Shown: one piece after another, positions 24,062 through 35,350 of the stretch | Position numbering within the stretch: the stretch's first letter is position 1 | Layout of the letters: each line of letters starts with the position of its first letter | Origin: Neoscytalidium dimidiatum | Taxonomy: Eukaryota; Ascomycota; Dothideomycetes; Botryosphaeriales; Botryosphaeriaceae | Direction: 5' to 3' | Length of the DNA stretch: 64,000 nucleotides | Assembly: GCA_037367355.1 (NCBI GenBank) | Contig: CM074701.1 | Span: forward strand, 2,294,001 to 2,358,000 | Notes under the pieces: generated by a model | Seen by the model: only the letters and a program-made list of their open reading frames with translations | Database searches by the model: none | Told to the model about the DNA's origin: nothing | Position numbers and translations under genes: made by a program

Positions 24062-25457
24062 ATGACTTTGGACTACAATAGCCACCCGTCAGAACTGGTG
24101 GAAGGAGGAGTCAGTATCCGTTGAAAGTGAACCATTTCAGGACTGACACATCATGTAGGAGGTTCAAGGTGTGAAGAAGATTGTCACAGTTGATGATTTG
24201 AAAAAAGCAATTCCTGCTCACTGTTTCAAACCGTCTTACGTCAAGTCCTTCTTTTACCTTTTCCGAGACTTTCTGGTTGTCGCTGCATTTGGAGCTGCTG
24301 CTTGGACCTATATCCCTCAGCTCCACTATCGCTTGGCTCGCTATGCTGCATGGCTGATTTATGGCTATTTTCAAGGCCTTGCTTTCACTGGTATCTGGGT
24401 GAGTTCTGAACCAGTCGTCCTTGAGACTATAGCTCATCCATAACTTAGGTTCAAGGTCATGAATGTGGTCACATGGCATTCTCCCCCTCCCACCCTCTGA
24501 ACGACACAGTCGGTTTCATCCTGCATTCTGCTCTGCTCACACCATACTTTGCCTGGAAATCCACGCATCGCCGACACCACATCTACGCCAACAACCTGGC
24601 CAAGGATCACAACTATGTTCCGCCGCAGAAGGAAGAGTACAATGAGAGTCTTATGTTCAACCAGGAGAAGATGGAGGAGCTGACCGAGGATGTCCCCTTC
24701 GTCACACTGATGCGGATCATCATGCAGCAGGTGCTCGGCTTCCCCTGGTATCTGATTTCAAATATCACTGCGTCACCTGGAAGCCTCTACCGCAAGCAAT
24801 CCACTTCCTTCCTGGGAAACAGCCATTTCTTGCCTTCTTCCACCTTATTCCGCCCTGAAGAAGCTCATCTTATCTTGGCCTCCGACATTGGCATCGGTGT
24901 GATGGCCTACGGGCTCTATCTCGCCAGCCTGAAGTTTGGACTCTCTGCCGTCGCTCTCTTGTACATCCAGCCGTACATGTGGGTCAATCACTGGATCGTA
25001 GCCATCACGTACCTTCATCACACGCACCCCCAGCTGCCAAAGTACCAACCTGAAGCATGGACCTTCATGAAGGGCGCCTTGGCAACAGTTGACCGGGAGT
25101 TTGGTTGGGTTGGCAAGCACATGCTTCACAACATCATCGAGTACCATGTCATCCACCATCTGTTCTCGTAAGCAAGCCCCCAGCTTTGATTCCAGTCGTC
25201 TCCAAACTGAACCTCTCTGCAGGAGAATCCCTCAATATCATGCAGAGGAAGCCACAAAGGCCATCATACCACTTCTGGGTGGCTCTTACCACCAAGATAA
25301 ACAGAGATACTTTTTGCCAGCTCTGTGGGAGTCCTTTACGAGCTGCCAATGGATCGAGCCAGATACTACTGCCGATCCTAAGGAACGTGCTTACTGGTAT
25401 AAGGCAGGCCCTTCTCCCCCACCCGAGAGCTCTATGGGTAAGAGGAGCTGGACTTGA
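24062..25457 (+). CDS. Membrane fatty-acid desaturase of the delta-12/FAD2-like group
   Basis: Four exons, 24062-24109, 24159-24398, 24449-25167 and 25223-25457, give 413 residues. The three di-iron histidine boxes are present: HECGH (100-104), HRRHH (136-140) and HVIHH (329-333), each beside expected family context (HECGHMAFSPSHPLNDT; EYHVIHHLFSRIPQYHA). The enzyme inserts a double bond into an acyl chain in the ER, using cytochrome b5. Some members have become acetylenases or epoxygenases, which sequence cannot exclude. It is shorter at the N-terminus than housekeeping fungal delta-12 enzymes, and its place in an accessory cluster suggests a specialised role. It shares the divergent promoter with the MFS gene. 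Confidence 0.9.
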
Positions 25458-26407
25458 ATAGCTGTGGAAGCATGCCCATGACCTAGCCTCAGGATCTCGA
25501 ACTTTGAGCGAAATACTGTATGAGCATTGGTAGAACCACACTAGCGGCCTCTCATAGACGGAAAACGACTGACTGTCCTCAATGGCGCACTATAAGACAC
25601 ACTGTTAGAACATATACTTTAAGAGAAGGGATTTTCTGACACAGGAACACATGTTAAGGCGGGCGCGGGTTGATGCGGATACAAATTGAGAACATTCGAC
25701 CTACTTCGCTCCACACATTCGTACACCTTTCCATTTCATAGCTATCCTATGCTAGGACCGGTCAATATATTCAGCTGCTATGTATGCGCTTTCTTCATTC
25801 TGCAGTGAACCACTGGCTGCTATGGTGCCCCCATCGTACTCGTCCCTCGGGTAACAATCTTTCCGAGCCGATCCCACCACCCAGCTTTAAACAGCCACAC
25901 CAGACCATGCCCATATTGCTGGAAGTACACGCTCCGAATGAAGAGTGTAGACTGATCCTGCATGTTGAATGTTAAAAGAAGCATTGTAATGAACCGCGCA
26001 TGATTCTTGTTTTCGGCTTGCATTTGGTAGAAAATCAAATTCTTGTCTGCTTCTCTAAGCTATCTTTGCAAGGCTAAGGATAGGAAGATGCGTATGTATG
26101 TTTCTGGCGAAACTGTCATTAGTAAATGGAAGACCGGGTGAAGAGGAACCTGAAAGGGATTTGGAACATGTTGGCTTCGGAATCGGGTAGGAACGATGCG
26201 ACACTAAATTAGCGCCGCCGCCAACCGACCCATCCTCTTCTACCTGCATCAAATAAACTCTTCCAAAAGTCATAGTTTCGGCGAAAACTCAATCCGCATT
26301 ACCGATATTCTAGCTCCCGTTATGCCGAGCTATCATTTAAATACCAAACCAGTTTCCTACAACCGTAGAGTAGGTATCAATTTTTCCACAGTTTTTGGCA
26401 GCTTACC
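25458..26407. other. Intergenic
   Basis: About 0.95 kb between desaturase and SDR pseudogene, same direction. No gene, tRNA or repeat recognised. Confidence 0.5.
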
Positions 26408-27420
26408 ATGGGATTTTCAAAAACTCTGCTCCAATGCCAAGTGGGCACTGTTACAGGTGCCGGGTCGCCCTATGGAATCGGAAGATCACTGGTGCTAGCA
26501 CTAGCAAGTGCTGGTGCACGGGTGGTCTACGCAGCTGATTTATCTCTGGCAAATATCCCCTCCTTACAAGAGGCTGTAAGAGATGCCGGACACCCTTGCG
26601 AAGTCGAGGGCGTGTTTCTCGATGTTTCTTCTGAGAAACAGACAGTCGAAATCCTCAAAAGGATTATCCATGACCAGGGGAGACTGGACTTTTTCTTTGC
26701 TAATGCTGGGTTCGGAGTCTCAAAGTAAGAGCTGCATTTCACTTTTCGGCTTCTCATGCTGATATCCCCAGAAAACTCCAGGACATAGACTCTGAGTTCT
26801 TTGATCGAGTTGTTGCAGTCATGCAGCGATCTGTCTTTCTGGCAATCAAGTACGGCGGATAGGCAATGAGCGTAACTTCTCCCGAGAAGAATAGTTCCAG
26901 CGGCTCGATTGTCATCACGAGCTCGATGGCTAGTCTGTCTGGATCCATTTCCGAAATTACGTACGGTAAGAAGCTGAGACTTAGGAAATCTGTTGGAAGA
27001 CAAGGTCTAATATGAGCAGCAACTGTGAAGGCCGCAGCCAATGCCCTTGCTAAATCAGGTTCCGTGCAACTTTCAGCCAGCAACATAAGGGTCAATTCCA
27101 TCGCCCCGGGTTTCATCAAGACAAGTATAATGAATACCTCTCAGATGACCCAAGAGGGCAAAGCAGGCGACGAAAATCTTGATAAGGAGAAAGCGAGACA
27201 GACATTTGGGCAATTACTCGGGCATCAGAGCGCACAGTCTCAATACTACTATAATCGCATCCCAGAGCCAGAGGAGATTGCAAACATTGGCGTCTTTCTT
27301 GCCTCCGACCTATCTGCATCTATCAATGACCAAGTCATTGTGGCTGACAGCGGTAAGACAGCAGCAGCATTTGGCGAATCGATCATCGGACCTGTGTTGC
27401 CATTGGAGCCCCTTCAGTAG
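26408..27420 (+). pseudogene. Short-chain dehydrogenase/reductase interrupted by one stop codon
   Basis: Three exons, 26408-26724, 26772-26965 and 27020-27420, would give a 303-codon frame. It has a Rossmann core (TGAGSPYGIGRSL), FFANAGFG (NAG motif), a GSIVITSSMA strand ending in the catalytic Ser, ITYATVKAAANALAK (Tyr-x3-Lys active site formed across intron 2) and NSIAPGFIKTSI. The frame is complete except for a TAG at 26860-26862 inside IKYGG-stop-AMS, where relatives have Gln in my recollection, so the change is CAG to TAG. Everything after the stop, including the catalytic residues, is still well preserved. It is either a very recent null allele, a read-through case or a base error. Without the stop it would be a classical SDR acting on a carbonyl or hydroxyl of the local product. 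Confidence 0.8.
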
Positions 27421-28277
27421 GTGGGAAAACTGTTCTACCATCCCTTTTAGGGTTCATATCCTGTCATTGTAACGATGAAGAATATCTCTATTCAGCTTAC
27501 TTCCACTTTTGAATCCATCCTCCATTCTTTTTCCCGTTAGGACAATCGTCCACCTCACGACATTCGAGATGAGCAGCTTGCAACATCTTTGCATTCATGC
27601 GAAAAAATACATTAAAGGAGCTGGGCATTCACCCACGGATTCCCCAAAAGGTGGTGAATGCTTTCTCTTTCAATGATAAACACAGCGATTAGCTCTGGGT
27701 CAATTTCGCACCGGTTATTCTCATCAATACGAGGTCCACAACCAACACCAGAAAATGTTGTAATTGACAGATTAGGTGATACAGGAGAAGTCAATTAGAA
27801 GAAAATGGCTGCAACATTGCAATGGGCCTGTAGATATTCAAATGGCTTGAGCAGGTTACGATGTGGGACGATCTCGTGTCAGATCGGAACGTCACTACTC
27901 GCAGGGTGCGTTGCACTTATTGTAGAGCCATGTGCGCAAAAAAAGAAAAAAAAATCAAACGCGGGATACGAAGAGTTCAATATTACTAGCTAGCTCCGAT
28001 AATTACAATTGCACAGATGGCTCAAATGTTCACATAAATTAGCGCGCATTACGCCGGTCATGTAACCATTTCTATCTGGAGTACGAGATAACTATAAATA
28101 GAAATAAAGGTACCAGATACTAGCAAAGCCATTTCAGATAACATATTCAAGAAGGACTGCAGCGTATACTGTATGGTTGGAGGGCTCACGAGCCCTACGA
28201 CGATAAATTTTGGAATACGTGTGGAACAAACTAGCTTTCTTTTTACTTTATATATTTTAAAGCTATATTACAATTTC
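27421..28277. other. Intergenic
   Basis: A+T-rich spacer between the SDR pseudogene and the 5S gene. An A-rich tract occurs at 27939-27957. No gene recognised. Confidence 0.5.
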
Positions 28278-28396
28278 ACGTACGACCACAGGTTGCAGAA
28301 AGCAGGGCTTCCCGTCCGCTCAGCCGTACTTAAGCTGCAAACCGGCCAATTAGTACTCAAGTGGGTGACCATTGGGGAATCCTGGCTGTTGTACGT
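28278..28396 (+). rRNA. 5S ribosomal RNA
   Basis: The segment starts ACGTACGACC and ends GTTGTACGT, which pair as helix I. The internal promoter and loop segments are those of ascomycete 5S: gggcttcccgtccgctcag, then ccgtacttaagc, then gtgggtgacca and ggaatcc. Length 119 nt is standard. Dispersed single 5S genes are normal in Pezizomycotina. Transcription is by RNA polymerase III using the internal A/C boxes. A few bases differ from the version I recall as canonical (for example gcagaaagcag), so it may be a variant gene. Confidence 0.93.
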
Positions 28397-28408
28397 TTTT
28401 TTTTTTTG
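28395..28408 (+). terminator. Pol III T-run terminator of the 5S gene
   Basis: An uninterrupted run of T directly follows the 3' end of the 5S sequence, the standard RNA polymerase III stop. Confidence 0.8.
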
Positions 28409-29173
28409 GTTTTTCGGCCCCTCTTTGCGGTCTTGCTGCGGGTCGTTGGCCGTAAGCGAGGCCGCCTCGTCGCGTTTTGCCGGGAAGCGAATGCGATCAC
28501 GCCTCGGTTGCAGCGTTGCATTGGAACATGTAAATCCGCGCGGAGATACTGCCGCGCTTTGACTCGAAAGGACCGTCTTAGCGCTGCACGGCAAGTAAGT
28601 CTCCGCTGTGACATAGCATGATAGTAAATTGAGAACAGTTTAGAAGCAGAATTTTGACAAGAGTTTACAAGCCTTCTTTAAACCCTCGAAATTTGAAAGA
28701 GAATGTGTTCACCCGTACCTGAACAATGATGTAACTCAACCCTTACGAAAGTATTTGCAAGTAGTACTAATGTGCGCGCATATTTCCAGGCTAGAAGAAC
28801 AGAGATATTGGACTCAGGCCTAAATTCTGAACCAAGGGCTTGACCGTGTTGACGCATTGATTCCTCGTGCCGTCCTTGCCTTGGCTATCAGTTCAGTCGC
28901 GGAGTGTAAGCCGGGAGAAGGCAGCTATCCATCCCTTTTCTTCCACATGTGCATGTCGGGGAATCGGCTTATCCGGGCCGCTCCATAGAAACCCGGTAAT
29001 TCTTGTTGTATGCGGCAGGCATCCCCACCTTCTCCACAGGAAAAACGCACCACCGGTCCTGCTGTGCCGCATACACCGACTCATGAGACATTGGACTACT
29101 CTCATATGTCCGCACCAGTCCCATGCCGTGGGTTCCGAGAGGGCATCAGCATCACCTCCGAAACTTCATCCCA
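28409..29173. other. Intergenic
   Basis: Spacer between the 5S gene and the methyltransferase. Short ORFs on both strands have no family features. Confidence 0.5.
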
Positions 29174-30534
29174 ATGACTGACCATCAAAGTAACCTAATT
29201 GAGTTTGACCCGGTAGGCTCATGGCATCTGCCTGGGTGAATTGCACTCTCGGAGCTAAGTTAATCCTTGATTCAGGCCGCGCTGGATGGTACGGAGTCGG
29301 CCTTAGGAGAAGATGCGTGAGTAGCGAGGTTCAGTCGATTACCAATCCCTCGCTTGACAGATCTTTAGGCAGAGCTACACCACGTCCCTGAAATCCAGCA
29401 TCCTTGAATACAAATATGAGAACGGACGACGTTACCATGCTGAAATAAAAGACAAGTGTAAGTCATTCGAGCTGACATACCATTCCATTAATCACTAATT
29501 AGAGCGAAAGCGTACTGGCTACCCAATGATGAGGTAATATATGAAGTGATCCACTGTTTGCTTGGCTGATCCGCGCCAGTCCGAGCTTGACCGTCTCGAT
29601 ATCTGTCATCATATAGTCTTACGTCGTTGCGATGATAAGCTGCACCTTGCTCCTATCGGAAAAGAACCCCATCGAATTTTGGATATTGGAACCGGTACCG
29701 GAGTGTGGGCAATTGAGATGGGTGACCTGTATCCATCCGCAGAAGTACGTTGCCGCTGATATTTCCTCTTCCGTCCACTAACGAATCATCAGATCATTGG
29801 CAACGACCTGAGCCCGGTCCAGCCGTCATTGTAAGACTCAAGGAAATGTGATAGATTGCCGATACCCGCTTTACTAACCCCATTCGTGAAGTGTTCCTCA
29901 GAACGTCAAATTTGAGGTTGATGACGTTGAGGCAGACTGGCTGTACAGCAGCCCTTTCGACTACATCCATTGCCGCTTCATGGCCGGCGCAATCAAAGAC
30001 TGGCCTCGACTCATGCGCCAAGCCTTCGAACACACTAAGCCTGGGGGTTGGGTTGAGTTTCAGGACTTTGAGATGCGCTTCTACACCAACGGGGGCGAGT
30101 TCAAACCGGGCTCTCCTCTTGATGTGTGGTGCACTGAGCTCATTGAGGGCATCAAGAGCCTCGGTATGGACCCTGAGCCAGGACCGAAGTTGAAGGGCTG
30201 GGTTGAGCATGCAGGGTTCGTGAACGTAACGCACAAGGTCTTGCCCATTCCGACAGGTACGTGGCCGAAGGACAAGAGGCTGAAGGACGTTGGTGCCTTT
30301 GATTTGATACAGTTTCTCGAGGGACTGGAGGGTATGTCTATGCGGCCATTCACCACTTTGAGAGGCTGGAAGTATGACGAGTTACTCGTCTTTCTTGCAC
30401 AGATACGTGGCGAGCTAAAGAACCCGAGGATGAGGCTGCAACATAACATGTAAGGTCGCTCTTCTTTTTATGAGTGACGGATGACTGACTCGTCTTTCAG
30501 GCACGTTGTGTATGCACAGAAGCCACTGCAATAA
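29174..30534 (+). CDS. LaeA-like SAM-dependent methyltransferase
   Basis: Eight exons join in frame: 29174-29212, 29276-29316, 29369-29457, 29505-29533, 29580-29744, 29793-29830, 29892-30449 and 30501-30534, giving 330 residues. An EYKYENGRRYHAE segment precedes the PNDESELDRLDICHH linker, then the SAM-binding motif I ILDIGTGTGVWAIEM (about 99), IIGNDLSPVQPSF, VDDVEADW, CRFMAGAIKDWPRL and KPGGWVEFQDFE. This is the fungal class I methyltransferase family that contains LaeA and many cluster-encoded relatives. It may methylate a small molecule or act as a regulator. The first two tiny exons are less certain than the rest. It converges on the HET relic, with 60 bp between ends. Confidence 0.85.
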
Positions 30535-30594
30535 ATTGGATTAGCGTAGCTGTACGATTCAATAGAGCGGTCTATCAGGGCTGAGCCCAAGGAC

Positions 30595-31822
30595 TCAGAA
30601 ATATCCTAAACGCAACGCAGACAGTAAGACAACAGCAATACTATCCTCCTTCCACTGTATTCCGCCTTGTTTGGCCTTCTGGAGAGCATTTTTATGAACT
30701 GTTCCCAGGCCTACCCTCTCAGAAATTTGGAGGGTCTCTTTCTGGCCGCTCGTCTCAACCGTGGTAGATACTCCTGTGTGGCGAATCAGCATGATATTGA
30801 CGAAATCGTAGTCTCCAGACAAGTCATCTTACTCTGGCTCTGATCGGCTCTGCTGGTAGTGATCCGCGGAATCTGCCATCTTGTCCTGGTCCAAGCTCAG
30901 TATTCCGTAGGTGGCTACGGAGACGAGCAAAACTTCAGAAGATATCCGGCCTGCCTGATTTCCACCAAAGCCATCCACTTCAATTTTAAACAAGCCGTAA
31001 ATACAATGACCGGTGTTCAAGATGATATAGGTTGCAATCTTTATTTGGCGTGAGGCACAGGATATATCAAATGTCGCAGAAATCGTGGAGAAGAACAATG
31101 AGCCCGGCGGTTCGCGATTTGGTGCATGCGAAGGAGTGCTCATATTGTGGAGTAAAGGGATCATACCCGCTGCCCGGCGGTCCAAGCGTCTTCCGTACGG
31201 ATTGGACGGTGAGGGCTGCTCATAGGTCGGGCATGGCAACTCCTTCTCCTTCTTCTCCTCCTCCTCCTTCTCGTCACTGCCTCCGTCAGTCTCAGCACCA
31301 GACTCCTCTTTATTTTCTTTTCCGATGCCAACATGATATTCTGGCACAGTTAATGGAGAAAAAGTGCTCCCATCTCTTTCAGGGTCCCAGATTCGGACAA
31401 CCCGACCATCTTATCAGCAATATACCTATCGACCCAGGTATCTGCAAGCAACCATTTCTGATCATAGCCACTTTCCGTATTCTGGGCCATATTGGCTAAC
31501 CCTTTCGACAAAGCCATGACCAGCTTGGGAATCCTCTTCTTTCAATCTTTTCATTGGCAGTCCAAAGAAGTGCCCAGTCGAACACGGCCGCAGGAAGCCC
31601 GAATAGCATCTTCATCAAACCCATGTACCTCGAAAGCGCATTTGTGATACCTGTGAAGACATTCAGTCCGTCTGACTGGCATGTCAAGTTCCTAGAAGTA
31701 GATGCCGTCACACGCTGTTCGAATCTGCGGAGCGGCTGCAGATTCTCGTTCTTCCCAAGAGTATTTGCGCCCTCAAATGGAGTGACATTCGATACTTCAG
31801 CCATGATATGTTCAGTCCACAC
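30595..31822 (-). pseudogene. C-terminal part of a HET-domain (heterokaryon incompatibility) protein, decayed
   Basis: The minus strand reads DGLNVFTGITNALSRYMG then LFGLPAAVFDWALLW and GFPSWSWL, the segment after the HET domain in fungal incompatibility proteins. A stop follows at about 31496. Other frames continue with an acidic low-complexity tract (poly-Glu/Lys near 31250), a beta-rich segment near 31100-30850, and finally a YDFVNIMLIR stretch with ERVGLG and QWKEDSIAVVL ending at 30595, the usual C-terminus. The pieces lie in different frames, and the N-terminal HET domain is missing upstream, where a LINE relic begins. HET proteins trigger cell death upon non-self fusion; this copy cannot be functional as read. 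Confidence 0.7.
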
Positions 31823-32069
31823 TGCGACTCAGCAAGCGAAGTGTACAAGACCGTGGATGAAGATGAGGCAACGGGGCGAGAGGCAGGTCTCATAGCATCT
31901 GTGAGATGAGATCACGATGCTGGATGACTAAAGACAGACAGCTATTCATCTTGCAGTACAATAGCATGAGATATCGAGCCAAGTTGGTGGCTTTCCTCTT
32001 CCGGGACAAGCAGATATGCGAGTCTGACACCATTGCGGTTCATGGAAGAAGCCGGTCCGAGAGACGACA

Positions 32070-33450
32070 CATCACCTGTTGAGAAAGGAATTCGAATTGC
32101 TTCATCCGAATGGCCCTGCGCTGACATGCATATTCGTGAATAAGCGGATAGCGCCCTCACTGTGGACGGTGACTTACCATGCGCCCGACCTGTGTACACT
32201 ACACCTTAGAGCTGCAGACAATAGCAACGCGAGGAGAGCTGTCTACATTCACAATGTCTACAACTCACCACGGGCGACGGGTGCGACGAGCTTACTACAT
32301 GAGCTGGCAGTAGCCCTACGAGAGCACCTTAACAACCAATATACCGTGCTTGGAGACCTCAAACTCCGCCACCTGCTCTGGATGGGGCGGCCGTTAGGTC
32401 CTTGAGGCAGACGAGCTTATTAACCTACCAGCAAGACTCTAGCCACATTCCTGTAACCATAGTTGTGGACCTGTCCCCGTCGAGGTGCCCACCGGAAGCA
32501 AGACCGGATTGGAGGTGCTTCAACATCGCGAAACTCAAACGGTCGTTCGAGGAAATTCTCCCCCCGATAAGACCTATACATTCAGTAGGGGTACTCGAGA
32601 ACTTTACAGACGGCCTGTTGAAGCAAAATCTCGTATGCATCTGTATTCGTTATTGTTGTCTGTCTCTAAGAAAGCGAAGGAGCTAAACTACCCAACTACA
32701 CAGCGGCGCTATCGCCGCGCTAAGCGTTCCTGCCATAACACGGCCGCTGATAGCAGGCAAATAATAGCCGTCTTCACTGACAATCAAGCAGCGCTGCATA
32801 CACTAATAACACCTAGCGAGCAGTCTGGGCAATCCTTCTAAGCAGCATCATCGCGAGACTGACAGGGCTCCGGCAATGTAGGACTATATAAGGCCACTAG
32901 CCAGCACTGCAAAACAGTGCGGCGTCGTACTTTTTCAGTCCGACAGGCAAAAGGGCATATACATAGACTTTTACTGGATCCCCTCCGACTAGGGAGTGCC
33001 AAGTAGCGAGGAAGCAGATAAACTCGCTAAAGGAATATCCCAGGAGGGGCGCGCTATAAAGTACGGAACGTAGCTACACACACGAATAAGCTTAGTAGTA
33101 GCACTTAAGCAAGCTATTAAGCAGGCCGTAGTAAACGATTAGAAGTAGCTTTAGAAGGACAACGAGCGGGGACGGCAGCTCGTTTTTATAGCCCCGAAGC
33201 CGAATAAAAAGATCTTAGCATCCTACCCAGGCACACCAAGGGTATTACGCTCGCTAATAGTACAGATAGGAATAGGCAAGATCAGGCTAAGATACTTCAT
33301 CTACTAAAGACGGATGCCGGGTATAAGTTCTGGCGAGTAAGACTGTGGGCGTAGAATATAGACGGTCAGCCACATGCTATACTCGTTAGCAAATTCAGCG
33401 AGCTAAGATCCATTTTCCGCATGCCTGATGAGAATGGGCGGAGGATTTTG
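32070..33450 (+). mobile_element. Tad1-like non-LTR retrotransposon (LINE) relic
   Basis: The plus strand at 32100-32400 encodes a decayed endonuclease domain (CIFVNKRIAPSLW, then YIHNVYNSPRATG, then YTVLGDLKLRHLLW, matching the GDFNxHHPxWGG motif with changes). After 32500 comes the start of the reverse-transcriptase region. At about 32770 there is FTDNQAALHTL and at 32965-33050 an EEADKLAKGIS stretch, the RNase H signature motifs. Most of the reverse transcriptase is missing, so an internal deletion has joined endonuclease and RNase H parts. Stops such as TAG in the RNase H motif fit RIP or drift. Its 5' end abuts the HET relic. Another scrap lies at 13.6 kb. Confidence 0.75.
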
Positions 33451-34141
33451 ACGAGGGATCTAAGAAAGCTGCTAAGCTAGCGCAGCATGGCTTTTATAGT
33501 AATAAATTTATAATGATAATTAAGATCTTCAAAAAATTTGTAATTGTTTTATATTTATAATATAAAGCTTAGCACTGGAGGAAGATAGGATAGTTTTACG
33601 GAGATTGCTGGCGCTACGCCGGGGAGACTGCAGCGCCAAGAGATATATACGTAGAGGAATGCAGAACAGATAGAGAGCAGGCCGGACCCCGCCGCCCCAC
33701 TAGGCTCAAAAGGCCTAGCGGGCGCGGAGAGGCCGGCCGCATGCAGCACAGCTGCCTTCGGCGGCTGGAATGGTCTACAGCCTACGCAACGTCATCATCA
33801 TCATCACCTTATACTGCTCCTTCGACGCCGCAAGTAACAACTTAGTAGCGGCTCTCTATTTGTCGCTTTCGGCTTACATTCACGCCACGCCACCCGTTGA
33901 GCCTGTTCCTCACTGCCTTATCCCGGTCTCCTAGCGGCGACAGTCGATCACGTAATACGTCTCTCGGACTCCCGAAAACTCCCCCGAGCGGTCAAGCCGG
34001 AAGACTGAGGATGTTCCCGGCCGGGAGAGCGAGATTTTAGAGCCCGGTCTCCTGCGGAAATCGCAACGAGCAGTATTTCGGAAGGACTGGAGAGGCCACT
34101 ATGTCCTAGTAACGCAGAGGAAGGTCAAGAATAGCCTGCTC
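33451..34141. other. Region between LINE relic and membrane-protein gene
   Basis: Contains an A+T-rich patch near 33490-33590. The frame of the downstream gene stays open back to a TAA near 33954 with coding-like Arg/Glu-rich composition, so an upstream exon or non-ATG-start extension is possible. No other feature recognised. Confidence 0.45.
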
Positions 34142-35350
34142 ATGGGCGCAGGATTTCTGGAGCTGGCCAACGCTGGCGACTTTGCCGCCAACGTGTGGAA
34201 CAAGACGCCGGTGCCGATATACGCTACTGTCCTTATGGCATTTGGCGGCATCCTCGCTCTTTCGCTCATTTGTTTCGCTATCCAGGATGCATGCCTAAGC
34301 CCGCGCAACATGCGTCTTCTATACGCAGAGCGGAAGAGACTTTGGAAAGAGCGAGCTCAGCGCGTCAAGAACGGTCAGGTTGTGCTAGGTCTGGACACAC
34401 GTTTGGACGTGAACTTCCGCGAGCTGGGAACGGAGACGATCACTCGCTTCTCACTTGACATTCTGCTGGGGCTAGGATCACTCCTTGTAGGGATAGGAAC
34501 ACTGCTAGCCATCGGCGGCGCGGACTATACTGTCTGGAAAGTCAGCAACCTTTTCTCCGGGTATTTGGGCAACTCATTCTCGACCTTTCAATCATTGTCC
34601 AATGCATCATGGTGCCTATATACCATCATCACCGCTCAAAAACACAAAGCTGCCGTATCTCAATTGCTAGATAGCAGCGAAACCCCAAACCAGCTAAAAC
34701 GCCGCTCCAGCAATGTGCAAAAATTCGCCGCCGTAAGCGCAATCATGGGCTTGATTGGAAGCTTTGGCTCCCTGACTTCGGTCACCAGGTGGTGGGGCTA
34801 TCTCATCTTGATCTCAGCGATTCTTTCCTCCATCTGTTGTAATTACTTTTGGCGGCACAGGATCGGGTACGATCATTCAATTGACGAGACCTCAATTAGG
34901 ATGACCGTTTCGTCGCTGGTGGGCGAGATGGAATCCATCGCACTGATGCAGCGTATCCTCTCCGAAGCACCCTCACCGTCGCTCGAAAAACTCGGCTTAA
35001 ATCCGCAGTCCCTTACATCCGTTCTCGACTTCATCGTCTCCAACAACCTTTTCGAAGACTTCTGCAGCCGCCTCCTTTCCGATCCGTCTCTCTTGTCAAC
35101 CTTCGTGGATAGATATTCGTCCGGGAACGCTTTGATACTCGATTCACAAACCTTCTACATGGCAGAGACAGAGCATACCTCACGCATTCTAGCAGTTGCC
35201 CAAACTTTCATTGCCCGGGACGTGCTTCAACATTTCCGCAACCAACAACGCTATCTCTCCGAGACCCTAGGCAGCTATCTTCGCATTTCACTGATCAGTG
35301 GTCCGAAGAAAAATAAGGTCAGACTTGTTCATAAAGGAGGAACGGCGTAG
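34142..35350 (+). CDS. Multi-pass membrane protein of unknown function
   Basis: A single exon of 402 residues. Predicted TM helices: PIYATVLMAFGGILALSLIC (about 25-45), LDILLGLGSLLVGIGTLLAIG (about 108-128), AVSAIMGLIGSFGSL, and YLILISAILSSICCNYFW. An Arg/Lys-rich loop (LLYAERKRLWKERAQRVK) follows TM1, so that loop is probably cytosolic. The C-terminal 130 residues are soluble and helical. I recall similar unnamed proteins in ascomycetes but no characterised member. The open frame continues about 60 codons upstream of the chosen ATG without another ATG, so the real N-terminus may lie in an upstream exon. Composition is normal with no RIP although it lies 3 kb from the transposon block. Confidence 0.7.
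   Translation: MGAGFLELANAGDFAANVWNKTPVPIYATVLMAFGGILALSLICFAIQDACLSPRNMRLLYAERKRLWKERAQRVKNGQVVLGLDTRLDVNFRELGTETITRFSLDILLGLGSLLVGIGTLLAIGGADYTVWKVSNLFSGYLGNSFSTFQSLSNASWCLYTIITAQKHKAAVSQLLDSSETPNQLKRRSSNVQKFAAVSAIMGLIGSFGSLTSVTRWWGYLILISAILSSICCNYFWRHRIGYDHSIDETSIRMTVSSLVGEMESIALMQRILSEAPSPSLEKLGLNPQSLTSVLDFIVSNNLFEDFCSRLLSDPSLLSTFVDRYSSGNALILDSQTFYMAETEHTSRILAVAQTFIARDVLQHFRNQQRYLSETLGSYLRISLISGPKKNKVRLVHKGGTA

Noticed and set aside
7373..30534. Search for a PKS, NRPS or terpene synthase in the gene island
   Set aside because: No ketosynthase, adenylation-condensation or DDxxD-type synthase frame was found; the AMP-binding protein is a stand-alone ligase without carrier domain.
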